From the NCBI GenBank assembly GCA_030602705.1, contig JAUVZF010000011.1, positions 1 to 64,000 on the forward strand: a stretch of 64,000 nt of DNA. Direction: 5' to 3'. A program made the translations under genes and the position numbers. Of the stretch, positions 9,517 through 19,050 are shown one piece after another; position 1 is the first letter of the stretch; every line of letters begins with the position of its first letter. Source of the stretch: Planctomycetota bacterium (lineage in GTDB: Bacteria > Planctomycetota > Phycisphaerae > FEN-1346). The notes under the pieces are model-generated. The model saw only the letters and a list, made by a program, of their open reading frames with translations, made no database searches and was not told the DNA's origin.

Positions 9517-9648
9517 TCACAACGTGTCCGCCGGGCTCTTGACGCCATGCCCGCCACGGTTGAGCACGTGGGTGTAGACCATCGTAGTCTTCAGGTCCTT
9601 GTGGCCAGGCCACTCCTGCACGGTGCGGATGTCGTAGCCGCAGCCGGC
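9517..9648 (-). pseudogene. C-terminal remnant of an integron-type tyrosine recombinase
   Basis: The last 43 codons of the minus-strand ORF 9517-10122 read [20 protein letters not shown] and [15 protein letters not shown]. This matches the C-terminus of integron-type/phage-type integrases (typically [30 protein letters not shown]), including the catalytic His/Trp-position GHKD and the Tyr nucleophile YTHV. Nothing upstream in this frame resembles the core catalytic Arg box, so only the tail survives. It marks an old recombination event at the edge of the AT-rich carbohydrate gene block. Confidence 0.75.
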
Positions 9649-9795
9649 GCTCGTCACGGTGTCGTTCAACGGCACGTCGCTCCCCCGGCGTGCCCCGCGT
9701 GGTGTCAGTCGCGGCGCTGCCAATCCGGGTAGGCGGCACGAGCCCGGCAGCATGGTCTTCGCGGTGGCGAAGGGGGCCATCCGCGCGGATGGCCA

Positions 9796-9858
9796 GCGTG
9801 TATACATTACCCGCAAGTGTCGGCCTCCGCAAGCGCGACATTCCAGGCCCTTCTGCCC
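9796..9858 (-). pseudogene. Possible zinc-ribbon gene remnant
   Basis: In the same reading frame, upstream of the integrase tail, [19 protein letters not shown] resembles the start of short planctomycete zinc-ribbon proteins (CxxCGxxxxRVxYTR). The expected second CxxC half is absent from all three frames as far as I can read. It is probably a decayed fragment; weakly supported. The 9463-9964 interval contains no other gene. Confidence 0.3.
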
Positions 9859-9964
9859 CTTCTCCTTGGTCTGCGGCTTGCGACCCTCCGGCCGAAGAGC
9901 GAGAGGCAGCCGGGGTTGCCCGTCGGCACAACCATCAGATACAATACGCCCCGGGAGGTGACCT

Positions 9965-12232
9965 ATGCGCACTGTAGGGCTGGCCTGTAGCGTCGTTCTT
10001 GCAGCCGCGTCACCGATGGCCGCCGAGTGGACCGCCGGCGCACGCGGGATGCCCGAGCCGGTCCCGACCATCCGCCCCAAGCCACAGTGGGACCGCTTCC
10101 TCATCCTCGTCTGGCAGTACAAGACCAGCGCCCCGGACGACCTGACGCTGTACCGGGAGGCGGGGTTCCGCGGCTTTCACATCGACCGCGGCGCGGGCCG
10201 GGCCGACCGCGTCGCCTTCGCCCGCCGTGTCGGCTTCCCGTACTACAACGACCACGCGGCCGACAAGGGGTATTTGCACCTGACGCCCCGCACGGGCGTG
10301 GAGAAGGTCCAGCGGCAGCGCACCCTCATCCCCCGGCCCTGGAGCCTGGCCGAGCCGAAGACCCTCCGGGTCCTGGAGGAGCACCTGAAGCGCAACGTGA
10401 GCGTGACGCGTCGGGGGCCGGTCGTCGCGTACGCCTTCGACGATGAGATCAGCCTGGGCTGCTTCAACTCGCCGGCCGAGGTCGATGGGTCGCCGGCCTC
10501 CGTTGCGGCTTACCGCAGGTGGCTCAAGAAGACCTACGGCAGCATCGAGAAACTCAACGCCACGTGGGGCACGGCGTACCGGGACTTCGCCGAAGCGAAA
10601 CCCATCTCGTTCGAGGACGTCCGCCGCGCGCACACCAAACCCCCATTCGCCAAGTGGAACCTGGCGCGCTGGATGGACTGGCGCTCTTACATGGACACGC
10701 AGTTCGCCGACTGCCTGGCTCGCCTGACGCGCTTCACCAACCGGCTCGACCCGGCCACGCCGGCGGGCTTCGTGGGCGGCCAGCAGCCGTCCGTCTACGG
10801 CGGGTACGATTATAACAAGATATGCCGAGTCGTCCAGTTCATCGAGTCGTACGACATCGGCGGCACGAACGAGATTCTGCGGTCGCTCTGGCGTTGGCCC
10901 GAGCGGCGGCCGTACGTCCAGACGTGGTTCTCGAAGGGCGACGCACGGCTCGACGCCTGGTTCCTCTGGTACTACCTGGTGCACGGCAACCGCGGGGTCA
11001 TCGCCTGGCCCGACCGCGGCGGATCGTGGTTCCATTGGAAGGGCGGCGGCCTGGCGCCGTTCATCAAAGACAACATCGAGACCATCCGCGAAGTGCAGAG
11101 CGATGTCTCGCGGCCTATCCTCGACCCCGACGCCCGTTTCGACACCGACCCCATCGCCGTCTTCTACTCCCATCCGAGCATCCAGGCGTCGTGGGTGATG
11201 GACGTCGTCACGCATCGTGGCACGTGGCCGAACCGTTCCAGCAGCCTCGACAACACGTGCCAGACCCTCGGCCGCAACCGTGTCGCGTGGTTCAAGATAC
11301 TGGAGGACTGCGGGTACCAGTACAACGTGGTCACGGGCGACCAGGTGGCGGCGGGAGCGCTCGTCAAGGAAAAGTACCGCGTCCTCATTCTGAACCGTGC
11401 GATCTGCCTCTCGGATGCCGAGGCGGCCGCCATCCGGCGGTTCGTGGCGGCGGGCGGCACCGTCATCGCCGACCATCTGACGGGCATCCTCGATGAGCAC
11501 GGCGTCGGCCGGCCGCAGGGCGCGCTCGACGACCTGTTCGGCATCCGCCGCGATGAGTCCAAGGGATACCTCGACGGCAAGTCCATCACCGAGATCGACG
11601 GCGAGAAGTACAACAAGCCGCTGCTTCAGCGGTTGATGTACGCAGGGGCTCTTAGGCACGAGGGGATCGTCGTCTATGAACGGGGCACGCAGGCGGTGGC
11701 CGGCCGGCCTGCCGCCGAGGCCGCCGCGGGAGCGGCGGGTCATCGCCCCCTTGCGTCCGCCCCACACATCGACAGCGCCGACGTCATCATCGCCTGCACC
11801 ACCGGCCGCGGGCGGACCGTCTATCTGAACCTGACGCCCGTGGCGTACAACGACCTGGGCTCACGCCTCGGCGCCTTCGGCGATGCGTGGCGGAGAATCA
11901 TCGGCAGGCTCCTGGCCGAGGCGGGCCTCGTGCCTCGTGCCCGCGTCCTGGCAGGCGGGGTGCCCGTGCCGATGGCCGAAACGCTCTTCTGGCGCAAGGG
12001 CGACCGCGTGGTCATCGCCCTCGTCAAGAACCCGCCGCGAGAGGCCGCCGTCTCCCACGCCGGCCGCATCGAAGGCACCTTCGGCCGGGAAGGACCGGTG
12101 GAGATTGCGCTGTCGCGGCCGGTCACGGCCGTCCGCAACCTCCGCAACGGCGAGGAACTGCCCGACGGCCAGACGCTCAAGGCCGCCTGGAAACCGTGGG
12201 AAGCGCTGCTGTTTGAAGTGACCTGGCCGTAG
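9965..12232 (+). CDS. Secreted GH42-like glycoside hydrolase (beta-galactosidase type)
   Basis: 755 aa; GGGAGGT lies 5 nt before ATG 9965 and a signal peptide ends near SPMAAE. The N-terminal TIM-barrel region contains [16 protein letters not shown], a likely acid/base segment, and the typical GH42-like motif of a traveller sequence [21 protein letters not shown], which occurs in beta-galactosidases after the catalytic glutamate. The middle region ([28 protein letters not shown]) fits the class-I glutamine-amidotransferase-like trimerisation domain of GH42. A short Ala-rich insertion ([14 protein letters not shown]) splits the C-terminal part. Predicted to release galactose or a related sugar outside the cytoplasm, which would connect with galK at 36.5 kb. 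Exact specificity unknown. Confidence 0.7.
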   Translation: MRTVGLACSVVLAAASPMAAEWTAGARGMPEPVPTIRPKPQWDRFLILVWQYKTSAPDDLTLYREAGFRGFHIDRGAGRADRVAFARRVGFPYYNDHAADKGYLHLTPRTGVEKVQRQRTLIPRPWSLAEPKTLRVLEEHLKRNVSVTRRGPVVAYAFDDEISLGCFNSPAEVDGSPASVAAYRRWLKKTYGSIEKLNATWGTAYRDFAEAKPISFEDVRRAHTKPPFAKWNLARWMDWRSYMDTQFADCLARLTRFTNRLDPATPAGFVGGQQPSVYGGYDYNKICRVVQFIESYDIGGTNEILRSLWRWPERRPYVQTWFSKGDARLDAWFLWYYLVHGNRGVIAWPDRGGSWFHWKGGGLAPFIKDNIETIREVQSDVSRPILDPDARFDTDPIAVFYSHPSIQASWVMDVVTHRGTWPNRSSSLDNTCQTLGRNRVAWFKILEDCGYQYNVVTGDQVAAGALVKEKYRVLILNRAICLSDAEAAAIRRFVAAGGTVIADHLTGILDEHGVGRPQGALDDLFGIRRDESKGYLDGKSITEIDGEKYNKPLLQRLMYAGALRHEGIVVYERGTQAVAGRPAAEAAAGAAGHRPLASAPHIDSADVIIACTTGRGRTVYLNLTPVAYNDLGSRLGAFGDAWRRIIGRLLAEAGLVPRARVLAGGVPVPMAETLFWRKGDRVVIALVKNPPREAAVSHAGRIEGTFGREGPVEIALSRPVTAVRNLRNGEELPDGQTLKAAWKPWEALLFEVTWP

Positions 12233-12421
12233 GCGTGAGACAGGGCGCGCCCCTCCGGCGCGCCCCGGTCGGTTCGACATGATGGACCGGCCCCGGCACC
12301 CCCCATGAGGCGCCGGAGCGGCCCGAGAAACCCTTCGGATTCCTGCGCACCGCGGCCGGAAAATGCGCGAAAAACTACGCTCCTCCGAACGAGCCGGGCG
12401 GCCGTCGTGATGCCACGCCCG

Positions 12422-13072
12422 TCATTTCGGCGCGGTGGGTTTGCGGAAGCGCAAGAAGACCTGGTGCTCCAGATACAGGAACTCGGCGTCGAGTTTCAAC
12501 CCCGCCTCGGCGCCGAGTTTCAGCAGGTCGTCCCGCGGGATGCGGCGGCCTTTGTCATAGGGCACTTTGGCGTCGAACGTCCAATCGATGAGGAAGAAGT
12601 ATCCGCCCGGCTTCAGCGCCCGGACGACGTCCTTGGCCAGCCCCGGCCGGTGCTGCTTTGGAACGTGGTGAAAGACGTTGACGAACAGGGCCGCGTCCAG
12701 GGATTCGTCCCGGAGTTTCGTGTCGGTGGCATCGCCTTTGACGACGACGATGTTCGCCAGGTGGTCTTTCGCGACGCGGTCCTCGATCGACTTGAGGGCC
12801 TTGGCGTCAACGTCCTCGGCGAAGACCTTTCCGCCGGCGCCCACGGCCTTGGCGAGGCGGAAAGTGAAGTATCCCCGGCCGCAGCCCACGTCTGCGATGA
12901 TCGAGCCGGGTTTCAGACCCAGGTCTGCCACGACGCGGGCGGGTTGCTGCCAATCGTCGCGTCTGAGTTTCTTCGCGGCGCCCGGGCACAGGGCGGCCGG
13001 CAGCACGGCCGCCAGGGTCAAGGCAGCGGCACACCACAGGATACGGCGATGCCGTCGTGCACGTGCATCCAT
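12422..13072 (-). CDS. Secreted class I SAM-dependent methyltransferase
   Basis: 216 aa from ATG 13072; the ORF-track start at 13807 is an antisense extension over the esterase gene. AAAGGGAA lies upstream of the chosen ATG. An N-terminal signal or anchor sequence (WCAAALTLAAVLPAALCPG) is followed by a UbiE/Methyltransf_11-type domain: motif I IIADVGCGRGYFTFRLA, then AEDVDAKALKSIE, GDATDTKL, and LKPGGYFFLIDW. A SAM-dependent enzyme exported from the cytoplasm is unusual because SAM is cytoplasmic, but planctomycetes carry many such signal-peptide methyltransferases. The target molecule is unknown. It is divergent from the esterase at 13250. Confidence 0.75.
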   Translation of the reverse strand: MDARARRHRRILWCAAALTLAAVLPAALCPGAAKKLRRDDWQQPARVVADLGLKPGSIIADVGCGRGYFTFRLAKAVGAGGKVFAEDVDAKALKSIEDRVAKDHLANIVVVKGDATDTKLRDESLDAALFVNVFHHVPKQHRPGLAKDVVRALKPGGYFFLIDWTFDAKVPYDKGRRIPRDDLLKLGAEAGLKLDAEFLYLEHQVFLRFRKPTAPK

Positions 13073-13249
13073 GTCGGTTCCCTTTCTCCTCGTACCGGAC
13101 CTTGGTGCGGTTGTTCGCCGAGCGGTTAAACGCAATTGGGCCGCAGGCGGGCCGCAGAAACGCCCCGCCGTGGTCGTGGAAGGTTTGACGACGCTCGGTT
13201 GCGGCGATAGGGTATCCGCAGGTCCGGAAACCTCGACAGGGGAAGCCAG

Positions 13250-14446
13250 ATGAAAACTTTCGTGCCGCTTGTCCTTGTGGTGGCGCTGTTCGTCATGGCC
13301 CACGCCAAATCCAACCATCCGCACCAGAGCGAAGAGGCGGCGCGGAAACAACTGGCGGCCTTCGCCAAGACGTATCACGCTCGCCAGCAGTGGGAAGCCC
13401 GCGCCAAACGCAACCGCCAGGGCATCCTGAAAGGCGCGAACCTCGTGCCGCTGCCCGAACGCTGTCCCCTCAAACCCATCATCCGCGGCCGCCAGGAACG
13501 CAAGGGGTATGCCGTCGAGAACGTCGCCATCGAGAGCCTGTCCGGGTTCTTCTGCACGGGGAACCTGTACCGGCCGGCGAAGAAACTCAAATCGTACGCC
13601 GGCGTCCTGTGCCCACACGGTCACGCGCGCGACCGGCGAAAGGGCGTCAAGAACTCGCTGGCACGCGGCGGCCGGTTCCGGCCCGACCAGCAGGCCCGCT
13701 GCGCCGCGCTCGCACGCATGGGGGCCGTCGTCTTCTCGTACGATATGGTCGGGTGGGGAGAATCGACACAGGTCACCCACTCCGACCCCAACGTCCTGAC
13801 GCTGCAACTGTGGAACAGCATGCGGGTGCTCGATTTCCTCCTCTCGCTCGACGGCGTGGACGCCGAACGCATCGGATGCACGGGCTGCTCGGGCGGCGGG
13901 ACGCAGACGTTCATGCTAACGGCCGTCGACGACCGCGTGAAGGTCAGTGTGCCGGTCGTCATGGTCAGCGCGCACTTCTTCGGCGGGTGCCAGTGCGAGA
14001 GCGGCCTGCCGGTCCACAAAAGCGCGACCCACGAGACGAACAACTGCGAGATGGCCGCCATGGCTGCGCCGCGTCCGATGCTCGTCGTCTCGTGCGGCAA
14101 GGACTGGACCAAGAACATGCCCGGCGTCGAGTTCCCCTACATCTGGAACGTGTACCGCCTGTTCGGCAAACAGACGCTCGTCGAGAACGCCCACCTGCCG
14201 CACGAGGGTCACGGCTACGAGTACCCGAAGCGGCTGCCGATGTACCACTTCATGGCGCGGCACCTGAAACTGGACGTTGCGGCCGTTTCCCTACCCGGCG
14301 GCGGCGTGGACGAGTCGGACACCGTCATCGAAGACCGCGACTCGCTCTGCGTCTTCACCGACGCGCACCCCCGCCCGAAAGATGCCCTCCAAGGCGCCGA
14401 AGCCGTCGCCAAAGCGCTCGCGGAAGCGAAGAAGGCGGGGAAGTAG
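13250..14446 (+). CDS. Secreted acetylxylan-esterase-like alpha/beta hydrolase (CE7/AXE1-like)
   Basis: 398 aa with signal peptide (MKTFVPLVLVVALFVMAHA). The nucleophile elbow is GCSGGGTQTF, and the preceding block SYDMVGWGEST plus the C-terminal HLPHEGHGYEY supply the oxyanion and His regions. The pattern LCPHGHARDRR and GFFCTGNLYRP matches the acetyl xylan esterase/dienelactone-type hydrolases abundant in planctomycetes. Likely removes acyl groups from plant or algal polysaccharide. A Cys-rich loop (GGCQCESG) may bind a metal or form a disulfide. Downstream genes are on the opposite strand. Confidence 0.75.
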   Translation: MKTFVPLVLVVALFVMAHAKSNHPHQSEEAARKQLAAFAKTYHARQQWEARAKRNRQGILKGANLVPLPERCPLKPIIRGRQERKGYAVENVAIESLSGFFCTGNLYRPAKKLKSYAGVLCPHGHARDRRKGVKNSLARGGRFRPDQQARCAALARMGAVVFSYDMVGWGESTQVTHSDPNVLTLQLWNSMRVLDFLLSLDGVDAERIGCTGCSGGGTQTFMLTAVDDRVKVSVPVVMVSAHFFGGCQCESGLPVHKSATHETNNCEMAAMAAPRPMLVVSCGKDWTKNMPGVEFPYIWNVYRLFGKQTLVENAHLPHEGHGYEYPKRLPMYHFMARHLKLDVAAVSLPGGGVDESDTVIEDRDSLCVFTDAHPRPKDALQGAEAVAKALAEAKKAGK

Positions 14447-14462
14447 ATGTTCCGCACACCCG

Positions 14463-15431
14463 TCATGGAAGTCGAACGGGACGCTCGATATAGATCGCGC
14501 CATCTTCCGTTTCCATGAGCCGCGGCTCGCTGCTGCAGCTTGCTCTCGTGAAGATCAGGACGAGGACCACGCACACCGTGGCGGCGATGCCGGCTGTGAC
14601 CATGCTCCATCGCATGGCCCGTTTCAGCAGAACCGCCGACTTGGCCTGCCCCAGCCGCCGGCACGCGATGATAAGGATCACCATCGAGGCGACGTAAACG
14701 AACGGCGCGGTCAAGGTCGCCGAAAGGAACAGCAGAATAAACAGCCCCTTGGCCCACCGAAACAGATCTTCGCCAGGTTCGGACGTCTCGGCGGATTCTT
14801 CCGGGGGCTCATCTTCCTCCTGCTTCTCTTTCATCTTCCGGCGCTCTGCAAGAACGGCCCGGGCATTCTCGAGCCGCCCGTTCGGCACCAAGATGCGAAT
14901 GCCTCGTGGATGCATGGCGAACTGGAGGTGCCAGTACCATCCCGCGGTGGCGCCGCCTTCTACCCAGGCGGGGATGCCAGCGCCGCGGAGGACGCTGGCG
15001 ATAACTTCTGCGCGCTCCAGTCCGTAGGCTGTGGCCGCGATGGCCAGACCACCATCTTGATAGGCCTCGGGATCGGTCGGCAGGCCCAGTTGCTTGGCCC
15101 GCTCCTCAACGCGTCGGCTGTAATCCCCGTCGGCACGCCTTTGGCCAAAGACTCCCACGGCGCGGACACCAAGCCAAAGTCCGGCGGCCGAGACGGAGAG
15201 ACCGATTGCCCCGACGCCTACGCGCGCAAACGCCGCCCCCGGCGCCCCTACGGCCGCAACAAGAATCCAGATGCCCAAACCCATCAAGGTGGCCGCCACG
15301 ACGCCCAGCGCGATTCGATGCAGAATGCCGGGCCAAGAAGCGCCTGTGCGAAGGGGGGCCCCTGGAACGTACGGAGTACCAGTTGATCCAGGTTGTGCTT
15401 TGGAGGGCCCGTCATCGTGCGAGGCCATCAT
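14463..15431 (-). CDS. Membrane protein with DUF2007-like domain
   Basis: 322 aa with two predicted membrane segments near residues 38-90 and two to three more in the C-terminal third. Between them lies a soluble segment, AEVIASVLRGAGIPAWVEGG..GIRILVPNGRLENARAVLAE, which matches the DUF2007 (putative prokaryotic signal-transducing) pattern. The motif LGLPTDPEAYQDGGLA is shared almost exactly with the adjacent small protein. Start ATG overlaps the stop of that upstream gene by 4 nt (ATGA), implying translational coupling. Function unknown. Confidence 0.65.
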   Translation of the reverse strand: MMASHDDGPSKAQPGSTGTPYVPGAPLRTGASWPGILHRIALGVVAATLMGLGIWILVAAVGAPGAAFARVGVGAIGLSVSAAGLWLGVRAVGVFGQRRADGDYSRRVEERAKQLGLPTDPEAYQDGGLAIAATAYGLERAEVIASVLRGAGIPAWVEGGATAGWYWHLQFAMHPRGIRILVPNGRLENARAVLAERRKMKEKQEEDEPPEESAETSEPGEDLFRWAKGLFILLFLSATLTAPFVYVASMVILIIACRRLGQAKSAVLLKRAMRWSMVTAGIAATVCVVLVLIFTRASCSSEPRLMETEDGAIYIERPVRLP

Positions 15432-15784
15432 AGGCCCTCCGTTTCTTCCGGCTCTTGCTCCAGGCTGTCAGTAACCCCATCTTCTTCATGTTCCGCCAGG
15501 ATTGCCTTCGCATCGTCCAGGCGGCCTAGGGGCACAAACACACGAACGCCATCGGCGAAGTAGCCGGGCGCCCAGCCGTACAGGCGGGCTACGTTGGGCG
15601 AATCCACCCAGGCCGGCACGCCGGCCTGATTCAGGAAGGCGGCAAGGACGTCGGCCTCTACGGCATTGTACAACGTGGCGGCCACGGCCAGGCCGCCGTC
15701 CTGGTAGGCTTCGGGGTCGGTGGGAAGGCCGAGGGACCGAGCGCGGTCCTCAAGGTACTTATCGTGTTCCGCCTCGTCCGACAT
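15428..15784 (-). CDS. DUF2007-like soluble protein, paralogue of the next gene
   Basis: 118 aa from ATG 15784 (GGGGGGAC six nt upstream; the ATG at 15799 in the track overlaps this site). It contains RSLGLPTDPEAYQDGGLAVAATLYN, then EADVLAAFLNQAGVPAWVDSP and GVRVFVPLGRLDDAKAILAE, the DUF2007-type fold without membrane segments. It is followed with a 4-nt overlap by its membrane-bound paralogue, so the pair probably arose by duplication and forms an operon. No biochemical role known for this family. Confidence 0.65.
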   Translation of the reverse strand: MSDEAEHDKYLEDRARSLGLPTDPEAYQDGGLAVAATLYNAVEADVLAAFLNQAGVPAWVDSPNVARLYGWAPGYFADGVRVFVPLGRLDDAKAILAEHEEDGVTDSLEQEPEETEGL

Positions 15785-15959
15785 GGCCCGTCCCCCCATG
15801 TGTGAAGGGCTGTGCTGGCACCATCATACCCGGATACGTCCGGCGGGGCCACCGTATTCGCATAAGAGAGGCCCCCAGCCCGGCTGCGCCCGGCGCGCAG
15901 GCGGCCACGGCGGTCAGACACGCCACGCTCACCAAGAGCAGTCGGTTGATCTTGGGCAT
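15759..15959 (-). CDS. Small putative lipoprotein
   Basis: AAAGGATC precedes ATG 15959. The 66-aa product begins MPKINRLLLVSVACLTAVAAC, a plausible lipoprotein signal, followed by a short Gly/Pro/His-rich tail (FTHGGTGHVGRGG). Its end overlaps the start of the DUF2007-like gene by 26 nt, compatible with coupling, but the tail has no recognisable domain and could be out-of-frame noise. Confidence 0.4.
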   Translation of the reverse strand: MPKINRLLLVSVACLTAVAACAPGAAGLGASLMRIRWPRRTYPGMMVPAQPFTHGGTGHVGRGGTR

Positions 15960-15990
15960 CGCAGATCCTTTCTTCACGCGCGCGACGAAC

Positions 15991-16545
15991 TTACTTGCCC
16001 CTATCCAGCCGGAGCGACTTGGCGGATTCCATGAGCGATTCGACCTGGGCCTTGTCGGTGCCCCAGATGAAGACATGGACGACGAGCCGCCGGATGCTCA
16101 AACGCCAGACGGTCGGAACCTTGAAGAAACCATCCACGTAGGTCTCGGCGTGGTACACGGTGCGGCCTTTCTCGTCTTGCCACGTGCCGCCGTACCAGGT
16201 GACGTCGCGGCCGGCGATGCGGCCGGGCTGCGTGATGGCCTTGGTTTTGATGTCCCGCGGATGGTGGCCCACGTAAACGCCCATGGTGGCCGCGTGGGGC
16301 GGTGCCGCGTCGGGCGAGCGCCGGAAAAGGTGGACGAGGTAATCCTCTTCCGCACGCAGGCCCTTCTCATAGCCTTCCGGCACGTTGATTGCCAGCCCCG
16401 GCGCACCCCATCCCCAGGCGGGGAGGCGTTGCAGGCGGCCGGGCCAGGCCGCGTCCGCCGGCGCACCGCCCTCGCGCAGGCGCCCGCCGCACCCTGCGGC
16501 CACGAGTGTCGCGAGTGCGGCCACGATGGGCAGGCAATGTCGCAT
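15991..16545 (-). CDS. Hypothetical lipoprotein
   Basis: 184 aa from ATG 16545, chosen because MRHCLPIVAALATLVAAGC gives a clean lipobox; the 17 upstream residues of the track ORF are Arg-rich and unlikely. The mature part has an alternating strand pattern (GLAINVPEGYEKGLRAEEDYLVHLFRR, TVYHAETYVDGFFKVPTVWRL, KAQVESLMESAKSLRL) resembling small periplasmic domains that assess protein or lipid ligands. No family recognised. It heads the minus-strand run continuing through 15959 and 15784. Confidence 0.6.
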   Translation of the reverse strand: MRHCLPIVAALATLVAAGCGGRLREGGAPADAAWPGRLQRLPAWGWGAPGLAINVPEGYEKGLRAEEDYLVHLFRRSPDAAPPHAATMGVYVGHHPRDIKTKAITQPGRIAGRDVTWYGGTWQDEKGRTVYHAETYVDGFFKVPTVWRLSIRRLVVHVFIWGTDKAQVESLMESAKSLRLDRGK

Positions 16546-16704
16546 GGATAGGGCCGTCCTCCGCCGCTCCTCACGCCGTCCCGTCCCGCGCCGCATCCGG
16601 CGCCGGGCCCGTTGCTCCCACCCCTTATATAGGGGGAGCGGACAAGGGCCAACGAAAAAGGGACGCGCCGAAGCACGTCCGTTGGTAAACTGATCGCAGT
16701 GTGT

Positions 16705-17859
16705 TCAGTTTGCGGCGCCGCTTGATCCGCCGACCGCACTGCCAAGCGGCGCGACGGCCGCGCCGCGGTCGGACTCGTGGTGCCTGAGCCAGTTGCGCCA
16801 CGCCTGGGAGTTGAACTCGAAGTCCTGGCCGGTGATCTTCTTGAGGGCCTCGCGCACGACCGGCTGGCGGACGAACTCGATGACCGTCCGGTGGATGATG
16901 ACCCGGGAGTTGTAGGCCGAGATCATCACGCCGGAAGGGATAGCCCCGATGGTTGGCTTCCAGCCGACGGCCCCCGCCGCCACCACCGGCTCGACGTCGG
17001 CGACGTAGGGCAGGATGGTTCCGAAGAACATCTGCGTGCCGGCGCCCGGGGCTTCGTACGTTCGCAGGCGCGGCTCGGCGGTCTTGAGTTTGCTGATGAG
17101 CGCCGGCGCGGCCCGCCACTCGTGCATTTCGCCGAGGGCGTAAGCGGAGCGCTTCAGCACTTTCTCCGACCCGTTCAGGGCGTTCAGAAGTTGCCGCAGG
17201 CCGCGCTCGCCGACACGTACTTCGAGCGCCACGACGGCGGCCTTGTACACGTCCACCGCTTCGTCGGCGAGGACGAACTTGACGAGCCGCCTGGCGGCGT
17301 CCTCGCCGGGGATCTGGCCGAGCGTCTCGCACGCGAGTTTCCGCATCCGGACGCTGCCCGAACCGAGGATGCGCGCGATGGGTTCGGCGGCGGCCGGGTC
17401 GCGGATCGTGAGGATCTTCTCGACGCCTTCCTTCCAGGCGCCGGGACCCATGGAACCGAGATACGTGATCGAGATGTCCTGAATCTCCCGCGAGAGGGCC
17501 AGGCGGCGCTGCTCGAAGGCCGGGTCCTTCGGCGCGGCCGGCGTCGCGCCGGGGGCGGGGAGGCTCGGGGCGTCCTGGGCCCGGACCCATTTCATGTTAC
17601 GCCGGACGTAGCCGAGGGCCTTGCGGGCCTCCTTGTTGTCGGCGTCGCGGAGGAGGGCTTCCTGCCAGTGCGTCTTCGCCCTTTCCGCCAGACCGACGCC
17701 GTCGCACCAGGTGGCCAGTTTGACGTGGGCGGCCGGCGTAGAGTCCATCGTCAGGAGGCGGTCGGTGTACTCGCGCGCCAGTTGCGCCGAGTAGTCAATC
17801 GCCCGCGCTGCGCTCGCCAAGGACAGCGCAAGCGCCACGGGCAGAAGCGAGCGGATCAT
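16705..17859 (-). CDS. Secreted TPR/HEAT-repeat protein
   Basis: 384 aa from ATG 17859 (AAGGAG upstream, signal peptide MIRSLLPVALALSLASAARA). An N-terminal TPR-like unit (HVKLATWCDGVGLAERAKTHW, DADNKEARKALGYVRRNMKWV), typical of planctomycete exported proteins, is followed by HEAT-like helices (RILGSGSVRMRKLACETLG, AVDVYKAAVVALEV, KVLKRSAYALGEM) and a C-terminal WRNWLRHHES segment common after HEAT arrays in this phylum. Likely a scaffold for protein-protein contacts outside the cytoplasm. Confidence 0.65.
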   Translation of the reverse strand: MIRSLLPVALALSLASAARAIDYSAQLAREYTDRLLTMDSTPAAHVKLATWCDGVGLAERAKTHWQEALLRDADNKEARKALGYVRRNMKWVRAQDAPSLPAPGATPAAPKDPAFEQRRLALSREIQDISITYLGSMGPGAWKEGVEKILTIRDPAAAEPIARILGSGSVRMRKLACETLGQIPGEDAARRLVKFVLADEAVDVYKAAVVALEVRVGERGLRQLLNALNGSEKVLKRSAYALGEMHEWRAAPALISKLKTAEPRLRTYEAPGAGTQMFFGTILPYVADVEPVVAAGAVGWKPTIGAIPSGVMISAYNSRVIIHRTVIEFVRQPVVREALKKITGQDFEFNSQAWRNWLRHHESDRGAAVAPLGSAVGGSSGAAN

Positions 17860-17958
17860 GGGCGACTCCTTACGGTAAGTCGCTTCGCGGCACACACGCT
17901 ATTATACGGGCACAGGTGGAACCTGGTCAGCCAAAAACCGCGGCGCCCGGACCGGGCG

Positions 17959-18897
17959 TCAATACCCCAGTTCGGCGAGTTTTTCGACCAGGCCCTTGAC
18001 GTGGGCGACGCTGGAGTCGAAGGCGGCTCGCTCGTCGGCGTTCAGGTCGAACTCCAGGACATCCATCACGCCGCCCGCCCCCAGCCGCGCGGGCACGCCC
18101 ACGAAGTACCCGCCCACGCCGTACTCGGCGTCGCAGTACGCAGCGCAGGGCAGGACCCGCCGCTCGTCCCGGAGGATCGACTGGGCCATCGTGACGGCCG
18201 CCGCCGCCGGCGCATAGAACGCGCTGCCGGTCTTCAGGAGGCTTACGATCTCCGCCCCGCCACCGCGCGTCCGCTCGACGATGGCGCCGATCTGCTCGGC
18301 AGAGAGCCGGGCCGCAAGCGGCACGCCGCCGATACTGGAGTGCCGCACCAGCGGCACCATCGTGTCGCCGTGGCCGCCCAGGACGTAGGCCCGGACGTCT
18401 TTGGGGCTGACGCCGGCCGCCTCGGCGATGAAGGTCCGCATCCGGGCCGAGTCGAGGACGCCCGCCATGCCGACGACACGCTCGGCGGGGAGTTTCGAGA
18501 CGCGGTGGGCGAGCGAGGTCATCGCATCAACCGGGTTCGAGACGATCAGCAAAACGACCTCGGGGCTGGCGGCCACGAGACTGCCGATGATGCCGGAGAC
18601 GACCCGGGCGTTCTTCACGAGCAGGTCGTCGCGGCTCATGCCGGGCTTGCGTGCAAGGCCCGCCGTCACGATCGCCAGGTCGCTCCCCGCCGTGGCCTCG
18701 TAATCGGTCGTGCCGGTGATGCCGTGGGCGAAACCGACGATGGGAGCCGCCTGCCGAAGGTCGAGGGCCTTGCCGGCCGCCAGGCCGTCCACGATGTCCA
18801 CGAGGACGATGTCGCCCAGGTCTCGCGCCGCGGCCCACAGGGCGCACGATGCGCCGACGTTCCCCGCGCCGACGATTGTGATCTTCGGATGGGCCAT
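17959..18897 (-). CDS. mdh: Malate dehydrogenase (LDH-like MDH)
   Basis: 312 aa from ATG 18897 (AAGGAG 9 nt upstream; track start 18918 rejected). Interconverts malate and oxaloacetate with NAD(H). Motifs: Rossmann GAGNVGAS, the substrate-discriminating loop GLARKPGMSRDDLL, in which Arg at the specificity position indicates malate rather than lactate, VVLLIVSNPVDAMT, and active-site GGHGDTMVPLVRHS. Full length. Together with PEPCK (58338-60209) it supports malate/oxaloacetate/PEP flux in a fermentative metabolism. Single gene. Confidence 0.92.
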   Translation of the reverse strand: MAHPKITIVGAGNVGASCALWAAARDLGDIVLVDIVDGLAAGKALDLRQAAPIVGFAHGITGTTDYEATAGSDLAIVTAGLARKPGMSRDDLLVKNARVVSGIIGSLVAASPEVVLLIVSNPVDAMTSLAHRVSKLPAERVVGMAGVLDSARMRTFIAEAAGVSPKDVRAYVLGGHGDTMVPLVRHSSIGGVPLAARLSAEQIGAIVERTRGGGAEIVSLLKTGSAFYAPAAAAVTMAQSILRDERRVLPCAAYCDAEYGVGGYFVGVPARLGAGGVMDVLEFDLNADERAAFDSSVAHVKGLVEKLAELGY

Positions 18898-19050
18898 CTG
18901 GCGGCTCCTTGCGCTCATGACGGTTGACGGGCGGGATTATAGGGCCGGCCGCGCCAGGGTCAAGCACCCACGCGTAAGGGGTCAGGAGCCCGAACAATCC
19001 TTCGACTGCGCTCAGGACAGGCTCCAGGCACCTGCCTCCCTCGCGCGGCA

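Noticed and set aside
9463-9964. A functional integron
   Set aside because: Only the last 43 codons of an integrase remain; no attI or attC arrays were seen.
10010-11767. 585-codon minus-strand ORF
   Set aside because: Shadow of the GH42-like gene.
13073-13807. N-terminal extension of the methyltransferase ORF
   Set aside because: Overlaps the esterase gene on the other strand; the signal-peptide start at 13072 with a ribosome site is better.
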